A DNA stretch of 64,000 nt from Panaeolus papilionaceus (taxonomy: Eukaryota; Basidiomycota; Agaricomycetes; Agaricales): positions 186,001-250,000 of the forward strand of contig JADNRZ010000036.1 of assembly GCA_015501605.1 (NCBI GenBank). The letters run 5' to 3'. The notes under the pieces are model-generated. The model was given only the letters and a program-made list of their open reading frames with translations. It was not told the origin of the DNA and did not search any database. Each line of letters starts with the position of its first letter. Positions within the stretch are counted from its first letter, which is position 1. Below are positions 1-9,691 of this stretch, piece by piece. A program made the translations under genes and the position numbers.

Positions 1-1395
1 CACACACGGATCGGAGTTTGAAGTTGATTTCACAGTCGTTGCACTAATTTTAGCGTTTGACCTCTTCCTACCACATCCTCCCTGTTGAATGTCAAGGCTT
101 AGCACAATGGCCGCATTTTTAGTATTTTAATTTTGAACCCATCTCATTCACGATACTTTGACGACGACGGCTCATATAATTAGCACCTTAGCCTCACGAA
201 CATGGCTCGGTTTTATCTAGATATCCTCCATTAAATCCAGTTTCACTTGGCTTTCTACGGTGGACTTGATAAACGTGGATGCTCATCTACTAGGCGGTTC
301 GACTTGACCTTTCTAGGCTTCAACGTTCAACGTTCAACGCGCAGCTCTCGGGACGCAATGCGTTGACATGAATACGTTTCCATGGACTCGTGTATCGTAT
401 CACGATAGCGAAGTTGGAATTGGTCGGCTTTGGATTTGAATTCGCGATTTCATGATATATCATAGCACAGGTGAGCCGTCCTCGCACTAAATATTCATCT
501 CAATCTTTTGACTGATTTCAACAGTTTATATATACGAATGATTTACTTAGGGGCCCTTGCACGCTTTCATAAGCTCCGTTGCAATACAATATCGTTTAAA
601 TTTCAATCCTATCCGCATGCCTCAAGCACAACCACAGGTCTATTCGTCTTCTTATTTCATTTCTCATTCGCCGCTGTGGATTTGTGGCTCTTCAATCCTT
701 CATCCGCAGAGTCAGTCGACTCCGTGACCAGAAGTGGCCCGCGACCATGGTTCCAACATGAATTTTGGACGGACAAGTAACCAGATCCGTTGTGCCTGAT
801 TGCGCCTTCCGTCGCTGATGTTACTTTCGCATTCCAGCATGATGTGTCCATTTCACAGCACGCATTGCATGTTCGCCTCTCGTGTCGGGATTTCATTCGG
901 TGAGCACATGATCACACCAGATTTGTTGTGTTAATCAACTCGCCCTTAAGTTTACTAGAAATGATGGGTTTAGTGCGTTTCCCATCGGTGTACGAAAGAA
1001 AACATACATACATTGGTGGGAACCATTGAAGGCCTGCTAGAAGGAAATGCATTAGTTGTACGAGGTACGCATGCATGTTTTTCCGTCATCTTATAATATC
1101 GTCAACCAACTAACATGCGACTTTTCTAGCCTGGAGACAGTGGCAGTGCAGAGTGCACATACAGAAGGAGCGACAACACGACAAGCACCTCACTTAGCCA
1201 CCGAACCTGGACGATAGAGTCCTAGAGATAGGACGAGAGCAGGGAAGAAGAGAGAGAGGAAGAAGGACGAGGAATGAGGAATGAGGAAGACACAATAGAT
1301 TAGATCAACATAGACTAGACACGTGATGTAGACTACGACGAGTTGGTCCTTCAGGGTTGAGCTCAACTCCTTGTCTCACTACCACACCACGTCCG
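1..1395. other. No supported gene; left-edge intergenic DNA
   Basis: I see no convincing gene here. The short open frames (for example 508-780) lack recognisable motifs and overlap frames on the other strand. The stretch is AT-moderate and includes a purine-rich piece around 1210-1280. It precedes the minisatellite and the zinc-finger copy that begin near 1.4 kb. Confidence 0.5.
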
Positions 1396-1396
1396 C

Positions 1397-2842
1397 TTAG
1401 GGAGCCTGAACGTGTCCAACGGACCCCGGATTCCGGAAAAAATTCTGGAAATTCGACAAGGCCTGATGTTTCGTCCGGACAAAGGTCTCCAAGAAAATTT
1501 CCAAGGTCTGTTCAAGCAAAATTTTGTCCCGACACAAGGTTGGTTCATGCAAAATTTCGTCCAAACGCAAGGTTGGTTCATGCAAAATTTCGTCCAAACG
1601 CAAGGCCGGTTCATGCAAAATTTCGTCTGGACCCAAGGTCGGTTCATGCGAAATTTCGTCTGGACAAAAGTTTGGGATTTGGGATCCACCCTCTAGCGGG
1701 ATTGCCAGGGGTCCCGTCTTTTCTTGCCCGGGAACTCGCTTTAATCCATGTCTGATTTCAAGATGGCGTTTGGGAAGAGTCGGCGTAACCGATCTGAAAT
1801 TACAGTCCGGGTGGTGACAGAACGACATGTGGAACTTCAAGTGAGATCGTAGGTGATCTATTCGATGGTGCGCGCGTCAGTAAGACTCAATGGGGCATTG
1901 AAAGTAATGGTATACTCACTGCCAAGGCCGTTAGCGGTCGTAAATGTGTTTTCACACCAAAAACAAATGTACAGTGGCTGGTACTTTCTCCTTTCCAACG
2001 CTTTATCTATCTTAGCAGAGGTCCCAACTGGGTCACGCTTTGGAAATTGGTCTAGAACGCGCTGAATCCAGGACTGAAGTTCAGCATCTGTCGATGAAAG
2101 AGACAATTCTCCTTTCAAGTACTGGATAAGGTTCTCTATTCCCTGGTCAATCCGTTCGCGAGTCTCTGGGAGTACCAACCCGTCGTTCGGAACCTTGACT
2201 TGGGCCATAGTCCTGATGGCAGTTTCTAAAACCTTCAAATAACGGGGGTCCTTGCTCCTCCGCAGGTCTCTTTCGTATTCGGCGTCATGGGCCGGCTTTT
2301 GACTTATCGTGAATAGGCTCAGGGTGCCAGTTGTACACTGATTGAGTTGCGAGAGAGGCCGTGATCTGGCGACCTGGACTAACAAGGTCCGGATTTGCGA
2401 ATGTGATAGGAGGTGGCGAATGATACTCCACGGGAGGGTAACAAGGTCCTATCGAGGGAGAGGCATCCTGCCTGGCCGGAAACTCCCCATACGTCGGGTG
2501 TGGCTCCTGAGGATTAAATGAGGGTGTATGGTGCTCGGAGATGGATTCAGCGTGGAACAAGTGCTCATCGCAAGGCCCATTAATGTCGAAGAACTCGAGG
2601 CCTGGTATAAGGGGGTTGATTGTCGTGGGGAGGGTTGTGTACCCGTGTAGCTCTGAAGACGGCGCTGACTCACCTCCCCTCATCATGCCATCATCGCCCA
2701 CAGATTTGTTAATTGTAACATGGTCTTTGAGTTTGTCTCCGCTTGATTCAACTGGACTCTCTGGTCGCATGAGTCCGACCACATTCATGTCTAGATCCCG
2801 ATGCAGCCATGTTATCAGTCGTTTGCGCGTTTGAGACTGCAA
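1397..2842 (-). pseudogene. C2H2 zinc-finger family, copy 1 (broken, with repeat tail)
   Basis: This is a relic of the family whose open copy lies at 6567-8000. Landmarks shared with the other copies are FFDINGPCDEHLF, AEYERDLRRSKD, the C-x2-C pair in YICFWCENT, and a C-terminal C-x4-C...H-x4-H finger. The frame breaks near 2305, where eight bases present in the other copies are missing between short direct repeats. It breaks again near 1876, where two extra bases, shared with copy 3, put a stop before the finger. The finger frame (from about 1840) then runs on through the 33-bp minisatellite, so the tail carries 11-residue repeats not found in the other copies. The first ~60 codons (2660-2842) do not match copies 2 or 3 and overlap the last exon of the gene at 2748-4335 in another frame. 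Confidence 0.75.
1502..1666. repeat. 33-bp minisatellite, five tandem units
   Basis: Five head-to-tail units of exactly 33 bases start at 1502, 1535, 1568, 1601 and 1634. Units 2 and 3 are identical; the others differ at a few positions, and a shorter, more diverged relative lies just to the left. Because 33 is a multiple of three, the array stays open in several frames on both strands. On the minus strand, in frame with the zinc-finger relic upstream, it encodes an 11-residue repeat of the type DEILHEPTLRL. Confidence 0.9.
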
Positions 2843-4335
2843 AAATATCTTGCGAACCTTGGTCTATACAAACCTTCCTAGTCGATATAAGCGTACAAAG
2901 AAGCCCTTCGTCGTCTGGGAATTCAGAATCCTGTTGTTGTCGTTTATTTAATATATACATGATCATCTGCCATGCGATGTGAATAGTGCAAATGCGTACC
3001 TCCTCAAGAAGCGATATCCAATCGTTATCGTGCGTAATCGCAACATCTGACTGGGGGCTATAGTCAAGGAGATACTGGTTTATTATGTCGGATGGATGGT
3101 TATCCTGAACAAACGTTATCAGAGAAAAAAGAACAGAAAAAGGTGATTAAATATCACCGACCGTATAATGCCGGAGTTGTGCTTCAGCATCATCGCACAC
3201 TCCACCTGCATAAGAATGACTACCCGTCCAAGACAAGATGTTTGAATAGCCCGTTGAAGTGCCGGGATTTCTCCCCGGAGTTGGGAGGTTTGCCCGTGCG
3301 ATTGAAGACCAATGCTGCGCTGATGTGCTTTCTGAGCCATTGCTCGCAGCTAAAGTAACACCATTATGAGCCCTAATCCATGCATCGTCACTCAACATGG
3401 CATTCATAGTTCGCAAAAATACGCATTGGTTATATAGCTGGTGGTCTCCAGTGGTATCGGGTTGTAGATATCGTACTTCACCCACACTCGGACCCGTGCG
3501 GGTCTCAAGACCATTATGTGGCGTCCACTGCCAGACATGATAGACAGACTCAGTCAAATCGCCAGACGCAGGTCGAAATCGCAATTGGTGCGTCCCAGGG
3601 TGCTTCATGGCAGCCGCCACGCCCCAAAAAGAGGCTTTGTCGCAGCCAGTGACAAGTCTGATATCGCCGTTTTTTGCCTCACGGCGCTGTCTACAATTGA
3701 CGTACGTATACCAACTCTCGATGTGTTGGGCCATGTAATCACGCCATCCACCGATGTTCCCATCCATATCCATGGTCATCGCCCCTTTGGGGAGGGTAAG
3801 TATTGCACCCTCTGCTGCGGATATCTGGAATGCGAGTTCATCCGGACTATGTGAAACAACGAGGGCACGATAAATATTGGACCTAATGTCGAGCACAGCA
3901 AAAGGTGGGATGTACTTACTGTAAAAAGATCGGGGGTTCTGCGTCAACTTCCTTAGATTTGACAGAAAGGCTGGTCAAGCAGCTCCGTGGTTTGAAATAC
4001 ATGCACGTTGAAATATCTCCCTCAGCATGAGTCTGAATTGGCTCGTAGCCTTCGGGCATGCTGGATGGCTGGACTGGGTGGCCTACGGGAACAGTGATGT
4101 TGAACAGGTAGGTAAAGCTTCCATTTTTCGTGATCAGCCCAACGTCCCCAACGCAGATTCCTTGTTTTTGCTTTTCGACGCGCCAGGAGAGATTGCACTC
4201 TGGCATCCACAAAGGAAATCCCCTTTGTTTTTCGAGTAATTGCCTCTCGTATACATGGTTAGGCTGTGTTTTGTTGTTATCGTTTCGCGTTCGAAGGTTT
4301 ATACGCGTAGAAGCATTGTAGACTTGAGATCGCAT
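2748..4335 (-). CDS. Conserved mushroom protein of unknown function (VTGCDK / HPSD-THDNDW family)
   Basis: Four exons can be joined in frame: 4335-3920, 3846-3162, 3104-3000 and 2930-2748, giving about 462 residues. Landmarks in order are RGFPLWMPE, a GDVGLI segment, SAAEGA, AQHIESWYTYVN, DIRLVTGCDKASFWG, then HPSDIINQYLL and VAITHDNDW. I know this set from a large agaric family, often beside NTPase or kinase genes; its biochemical role is unknown to me. No signal peptide or membrane segment is visible. The intron after ACG at 3162 has a weak donor (GTCGGT); the others are ordinary. Starts at 4359 or 4605 in the same frame are possible. The last ~40 residues are less certain, because the exon runs into sequence overlapping zinc-finger copy 1. 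Confidence 0.7.
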
Positions 4336-4778
4336 GATGAGGTCGTGAACGGCCAACATAACGAACCTTATCCCTGTCTGGATTTCGCTTTTTTTGGCTT
4401 TATGAGTCCCTTGAACATAGTCCCCAATGAAAGAGTGGGCTGACACGATGTCGATGTATCTTGAGGAGGAGTAGGGCCCATAACGGACATCCCCACCAAG
4501 TGGCGTGATGCACAGCCATAGTCTCCCAAAATAGTAAAAAATGCCAAAAAGTGCGTTTTTTGCACTCATATATCGCAAAAAGCGTGTTTTGTACAATAAG
4601 CACATCCATTTTTATAAATGAAAGTTGAACAAGTTGCAAACGAAATTATTTTATACGACATGTCTCAATATGGTGGAAATCAGAGCAAAAACAACGGAGA
4701 AATATGGATCCTGTCAACATGACCCTATAAACCACAAATTCTTCACTACGATGAGCTATTCACACTCGGAAACTAAAG

Positions 4779-5108
4779 ATGGGACACGTAAAGAAAGCCA
4801 AGAAAGCAAGACTTGCCAATGTTGGAGGATTACATGGCCCTCCAGCAAAAAAGCGACAGAAAATATCCCATGAAGCATGCAAGAATGATGAAAATCAGGA
4901 TTCCAGCCGTGTTGTGAGTGGTAAAAACAATGAAAATGAATTCTCTAAACTCATAAATACTGTAGCACATACTTATTCATCGTTGGGTTGTACTCCACTT
5001 GCTGATACACCTAATAAACCTGAATTTACGAAGATGACTTCAAGATTCGAGTTACAGGAGAAACAACACAGCTCACATGGCGCGACTGCGTATAGAACGA
5101 GTTGGTGA
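4779..5108 (+). CDS. Small basic-headed ORF, possible transposase N-terminal fragment
   Basis: This 109-codon ORF starts at an ATG and has a strongly basic, nuclear-signal-like head (KKAKKAR at about residues 5-11, then PPAKKRQK near 22-29) followed by a polar tail. Such heads are common on fungal transposases and chromatin proteins, but no catalytic motif is present and the frame ends just before low-complexity sequence. It lies divergently from the gene at 2748-4335. It may be a remnant exon of a larger element or a chance frame. Confidence 0.3.
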   Translation: MGHVKKAKKARLANVGGLHGPPAKKRQKISHEACKNDENQDSSRVVSGKNNENEFSKLINTVAHTYSSLGCTPLADTPNKPEFTKMTSRFELQEKQHSSHGATAYRTSW

Positions 5109-5572
5109 AATTATAGTGCGCGAAGTTTGACCTTGGCCAAAAAGACGTTGACTCGTTGTGTGTTGTGTATACAGTTGTGGCTGTGTGTGTATACAATTCC
5201 ATACCAAGAGCTGGAGAGTTGCTCGTCGGTGTACACCTTGGTCAGCGTTTATTTTCGTCATCTTCAACTTCAACTTCATCGTCTTCGTCGAGACTCAGGC
5301 GCATTGGGGGTGGAGGTCTTGCGCAAAGCTTGCGTCTTTGACGACAATATACTAACACTTCAATATTTTTTAAATTAAAATAATTGACGCGCCGCGTCTT
5401 TCTCGAATAAAAAAATAAAATAAAAAATCACGAGCTTGAGGTTATCTGCGCACTCATGCAAGTTCCGTTGCCCAATGTACATGGATGTATTTCAATGGAC
5501 TTTTCAGTATCTGTATATTCTGGTGTATACTGCTACACACCTGTTCAGTAGCAGTCACAATTTCAGGGAATA

Positions 5573-5960
5573 CTGTACCCTTTCGATTGATTCGGCAGGG
5601 GGTGGGACATGGGACACTGATGCCGAACTGTGCCACCCGTCGACCTGGGTGGGGACATGGGACATAGGCAAAATTTCGGCGGGGGCTCATGTACGGAAGT
5701 CGTTTTCGACCTTGACAAGATCAGCATTGGGTGTTAGTTGGGGGGTAGAAACGAACCGGAATGTAAAACCAGCCAAAAAATTGGGTCTATGATTATTTTT
5801 ATCGTCAATATAATATTTTTTCTAATTTACTTGAATTTACGTCATTTTTAGGGGGTGTCCCACCTGGCCAGGCGGCCTGGGACGCGGGACAAGTGCCCGG
5901 ATTCGGCGACGTCAGAGGGGGGTGGGACAGGGGACCGCCGAATTGATCGAAAGGGTACAG
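5573..5960. mobile_element. MITE of 388 bp, TA-flanked (Tc1/mariner-like)
   Basis: The element is bounded by near-perfect terminal inverted repeats of about 25 bases: it opens CTGTACCCTTTCGATTGATT and closes with the inverse of CTGTACCCTTTCGATCAATT, differing at two positions. TA lies immediately outside both ends (5571-5572 and 5961-5962), the target duplication typical of Tc1/mariner-type elements. The interior is rich in GGGACA-type runs and encodes nothing, so it is non-autonomous. Confidence 0.8.
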
Positions 5961-6566
5961 TAATGTGTCTTAAATTAAGCCCTGCGAGCCGGAGCGCCAA
6001 TAGGCTTGATGACCTAATACGCACCGAAGCCTGAGAGACGCCCGCGATTGGTACCGCAGCACAGCCACAGGCACAATTCTGAAGGGAAAGAATTTCCCCC
6101 ATATAGCAAGAAATCTTTTGTTCTATTTCACATTCCGGGTGCGTTCACGACTATGCAAAACGTCACTAGCAGATAACAGTGTCCTTAAGCCGCTAAAAAG
6201 CTTGTAGAGCTGGAGAGCAGTTGCAAACGAAGAAACGTATTCCAATTACGAAAAGATTTATTCGGGAGCACAAAACGTAAGAGATCTACTCTGAGGTGGA
6301 ACATCGCAGACGACCTGCATCTAACTCTAATATGTAACACACTATGAGACGAAACTATCCATCCCAATCTTCCCAGAAGGCCATAAAGGATATCGATCTG
6401 ATGGCATAAACGCATAGCAAGAGAATAAAGTGGAGAGAAACAACTAGACAAAACTGACAATATGAAGAGAGTGATGTGATGAGGGTATTCATGTGAGAAA
6501 GCTGGAAATTAGATAATTAAACAATTTAACGCCTCTAAACATGAGCCTCGAGATGGAAGGTTAGAG

Positions 6567-8000
6567 TTAGGAAGAAGTGCCGTTAACATGAGTCTTTCCT
6601 CGCCTGTGAACGAGCTTTAACTTTAATCCATGTTTGATATCAAGATGGCGTTTGGGAAGAGTCGGCGCAACCGAACTGAAATTACAGCCCGGGTGGTGAC
6701 AGAACGACATGGGGAACTCCAAGTGAGTTCGTAGGTGATCTATTTGATGGTGCGCGTCAGTAAGAATCAATGGGGCATTGAAAGTAACGGTATACTCACT
6801 GCCAAGGCCGTTAGGGGTCGTCAATGTGTTTTCACACCAAAAACAAATGTACAGTCTATCGCGCTGGTACTCTCTCCTTTCCAACGCTTTACCTATCTGG
6901 GCATGGGTCCCAACTGGGTTACACTTCGAAAATTTGTCTAGAACGCGCTGAAGCCAGGACTGAAGTTCGGCATCTGTCGATGAAAGAAGCAATTCTCCTT
7001 TCAAGTACTGGACAAGGCTCCCTATTCCTTGATCAATCCGTTCGCGAGTCTCTGGGGGTACCAACTCGTTCATCGGAATCTCGACTTTGGCCATAGTCCC
7101 GGTGATAATTTGTAAAACCTTCAAATAACGGTGGTCCTTGCTCCTCCGCAGGTCTCTTTCGTATTCGGCGTCATGGGCCGGCTTTTGACTTATCGTCCCA
7201 TCGTGAAGAGGCTCAGGGTGCCAGTTGTACACTGATTGAGTAGCGAGAGAGGACGTGGTCTGGCGACCTGGACTAACAAAGTCCGAATTTCCAAATGTGG
7301 TAGAAGCATCCTGCCTGGCCGTAAACTCCTCATACGTCGAAGGGCCGGGGTGTGGCTCCTGAGGATTAAATAAGGGAGCCAGGTCGGGAGCCAGGTCGAA
7401 CGACTGATTGAAGTCATCTAGCACACTATGGTGCTCGGAGATGGGTCCAGCGTGGAACAAATCCTCGTCGCAATGCCCATTAATGTCGAAGAAGTCGAGG
7501 CTTGGTATAAAGGGGTTTGGCGACCCGTGTAGCTCTGAAGACGGCACTATATCGGGATCTGCAGAGTCCCGATACCCCATGGCAGGGTAACATGGTTCTG
7601 CTGAGGAAGGAGCATCCTGCAAGAACGGAAACTCGACATGCATCGAAGAGTGGGTTTCTTGAGGAAAAAAGGAAGCCATGTCGGAAACGGGGTTGAATGA
7701 GGAAATGAAGGCGTTCGGCTCGTTATGTTGCTGTTGAATACACCCATCCTGGGGCCACTGTCCATCGTGCAGCTGACTAGGGTCGTAGACGCCGAGGCCT
7801 GGTGTGGGGTGGTATGGTAGCGCGCTATATGCGGTGGAAGAATCTGTACACGCCCTTAGCTCTGAATACAATGCGGTATCGGTAGGGATTGCCGGATGGG
7901 TCGTTTTCCTTGGATCTGCCGAAGCCTCCATAGTGGAGGATCTAGCGTCGAAACACTCTGGATTAGAGGGAAAGGAGTAGGAGAAGGTGTCGTTGTACAT
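6567..8000 (-). CDS. C2H2 zinc-finger protein, copy 2 (only fully open copy)
   Basis: A single intronless frame gives 477 residues from the ATG at 8000; the frame is open to 8123, and an internal ATG at 7931 is another possible start. The first ~300 residues are acidic and proline/serine-rich with no known fold. A charged stretch (AEYERDLRRSKD) and a probable helical region follow. The C-terminal ~110 residues hold a C-x2-C pair (CFWC), an H-x3-H pair in DHLRTH, and a classic C-x4-C-x12-H-x4-H finger beginning SFCHHPGC. This suggests a nuclear DNA- or RNA-binding protein with an acidic N-terminal region, but that is inference. The start at 8000 is favoured because the segment just after it is conserved in copy 3 with an in-frame length change. 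I do not recognise the family by name. Confidence 0.65.
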   Translation of the reverse strand: MYNDTFSYSFPSNPECFDARSSTMEASADPRKTTHPAIPTDTALYSELRACTDSSTAYSALPYHPTPGLGVYDPSQLHDGQWPQDGCIQQQHNEPNAFISSFNPVSDMASFFPQETHSSMHVEFPFLQDAPSSAEPCYPAMGYRDSADPDIVPSSELHGSPNPFIPSLDFFDINGHCDEDLFHAGPISEHHSVLDDFNQSFDLAPDLAPLFNPQEPHPGPSTYEEFTARQDASTTFGNSDFVSPGRQTTSSLATQSVYNWHPEPLHDGTISQKPAHDAEYERDLRRSKDHRYLKVLQIITGTMAKVEIPMNELVPPETRERIDQGIGSLVQYLKGELLLSSTDAELQSWLQRVLDKFSKCNPVGTHAQIGKALERREYQRDRLYICFWCENTLTTPNGLGSEYTVTFNAPLILTDAHHQIDHLRTHLEFPMSFCHHPGCNFSSVAPTLPKRHLDIKHGLKLKLVHRRGKTHVNGTSS

Positions 8001-8039
8001 CCAAGAAATGACCAAGGAGAATAGAACTGAAGGAAAATT

Positions 8040-8385
8040 GCGAGCTGGGCTGATACTTTTATGCAGAAAGTAGGTCATCATGGGCGACAACATACCGTTG
8101 TGTCGATTCTGCGTACTGCTCATCTCACTTCCAGATTAAATCGTAAAACAGTAGCATCGGCGCCTGAATCAATAATAAAATCGTCAGATGTAAGTAAAAC
8201 TGTTAGGAAAGAGACTGGACTGTTGCTTTATGCAGAAGGTAGGTCATCATGGGCGACAGCATACTGTTGGGTCGGTCCTGAGTACTGCTCATCCCATGTT
8301 CAGATTAAATCGTAGAACAGTGACGTCGACGCCTGAATCAATAATACAATCGTCAGATGTAAGAAACACTGTTAGCAAGGAGAAT
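8040..8385. repeat. Two tandem ~170-bp units upstream of zinc-finger copy 2
   Basis: Two diverged direct units begin near 8043 and 8213. Each contains TTATGCAGAA(A/G)GTAGGTCAT, a GTACTGCTCATC segment, ATCGTA(A/G)AACAGT and CAATAAT(A)xAATCGTCAGAT. The same pair, plus a third part-unit, precedes copy 3 at 21.3-23.03 kb, so the array was present before the block duplicated. Its place immediately 5' of the zinc-finger start makes it part of that gene's upstream region; no function is shown by the sequence. Confidence 0.75.
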
Positions 8386-8514
8386 TAACGGAGGATACGG
8401 CGCGTATGTTCGGTCGTAATTGGAAGTTGCACAAACTGAACAATGGAATTGACAGTACGCTAGAGCAGTAAAAAAAGTGTTTTCAGGTACGACTATAAAT
8501 AGCGACAATAGAGA

Positions 8515-9440
8515 TTACTGTTTGTTTTCCCATGTCGAGGATTGGGCAGCGAGCCTAAAACGGACAGCTGGGTCCACACCAACGTGGCTTGAATCCCTAG
8601 CACTGGTTATGAGAATGCTTCGAACGAGCATGGAAGGGTCGTCTATGAATGACGGCCAGGTGCACATCATGGCTCCGCCCTGGTCGAAATAGTATAGCCT
8701 GACAGAGACCTCGTTGAGCATGACTACGTAGACAAAGGTCCTGTTGCGCTGCGAATTAGCGCAGGATCTGTGATGCAACGAACCAATCAAACAGCGAAAC
8801 CATAACGTATATAGGACAACATACCTAGCATACATATCCGCTTGAGCGAACACAGCCTCTTCCGACTCCTTGCTTGACTTCCACTTCACTTCAATTGGGG
8901 TGACACACTTGGTGTATGGACGGACAGATCAGGTCATCCAGGGCGTTTTGCAGGGTCGGAGCAATTGAGCTACGCGGGCGACCCGAGTGCCATAAGATCG
9001 ACGCAAGTGTAGGAGTACTGCACGTTATCAGGGTCGTTGTTGTCGTCATGAGCTTGTTCATACTGCATTAAATCCTGGTGAATATCACGAGCCATTTGGA
9101 CACCTCTGAGTTGAAAGAACTCGAGAATGGATTGGGTGACTTTGACAAACGGTCCGCACAAGTCGGATTCCTGTTGAGCAGTTAGATCGGTATGGAGGTC
9201 CAGTAAGGAGGGTCAGAGTCGTAACCGGGACAGTCCTTGAAGTAGGCCGCACATCGCTCTTCCGTTTGGGTGTGATCGAGCATCTGTTTCATGCTCTCGT
9301 TAGAAATCCAGGAACTGGCTGGTGGCGGCACTTTGATGGGATTTTCCTTGAACGACCATCGTACTATGGGGTACGACTCCGAGCCTTTCGGAGGTTTTGG
9401 TCATGAGCAGTATTACGAACAACATTAACTGTGGCCATAT
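8515..9440 (-). pseudogene. FunK1 kinase head fragment A (no kinase core)
   Basis: Comparison with the intact kinase at 28,644-31,072 aligns its N-terminal region here: SSWIS, SILEFFQLRGV, CVDLMALGSP, KSSKESEE, QRNRTFVYVVMLNEVSVRLYYFD and HVGVDPAVRFRLAAQSS. The match then stops dead near 8550, before the kinase domain. Frames are broken in several places, including a missing base near 9383 relative to fragment B. No HRD/DFD catalytic residues remain, so this is a non-functional duplicate. Confidence 0.8.
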
Positions 9441-9691
9441 TGGATTCAGTTGGACACCGTCGCCTCTTGCAGCATCAGAAACTGAAACGAGAAAAGGTGA
9501 ATGTGAGGTCGGGGCAGAGGGGAATTTGAATCAGAGCTGTGAATTCAATTCGTTGTTTGTCTGAATCAATACTGCACCATTTCGTTCAATTCGATCAGGG
9601 TGTGGCCGAACTTTTTGACCCGACCATCTCCAAAATGAGCCATGATACCAATCAATTGGCAACAAATTTAAAGGAACCCGTCACCAACCTG

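Larger units (their letters stand above)
6085..9535. repeat. Segmental duplication, block A
   Basis: This block matches 19,235-24,117 in the same orientation and order: a shared tail (from about 6110, resembling a 3' untranslated region), the zinc-finger gene, the ~175-bp tandem repeat, and the head of a FunK1 kinase, ending in a shared stretch beginning just after TTGGATTCAGTTGGACAC. Many scattered substitutions separate the two, so the duplication is not recent. Block B is longer mainly because it contains the nested MITE. Confidence 0.85.

Noticed and set aside
1363..1840. Several overlapping open frames on both strands across the minisatellite
   Set aside because: A 33-base repeat without stop codons is open in many frames by construction. 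Only the frame continuous with the zinc finger has independent support.
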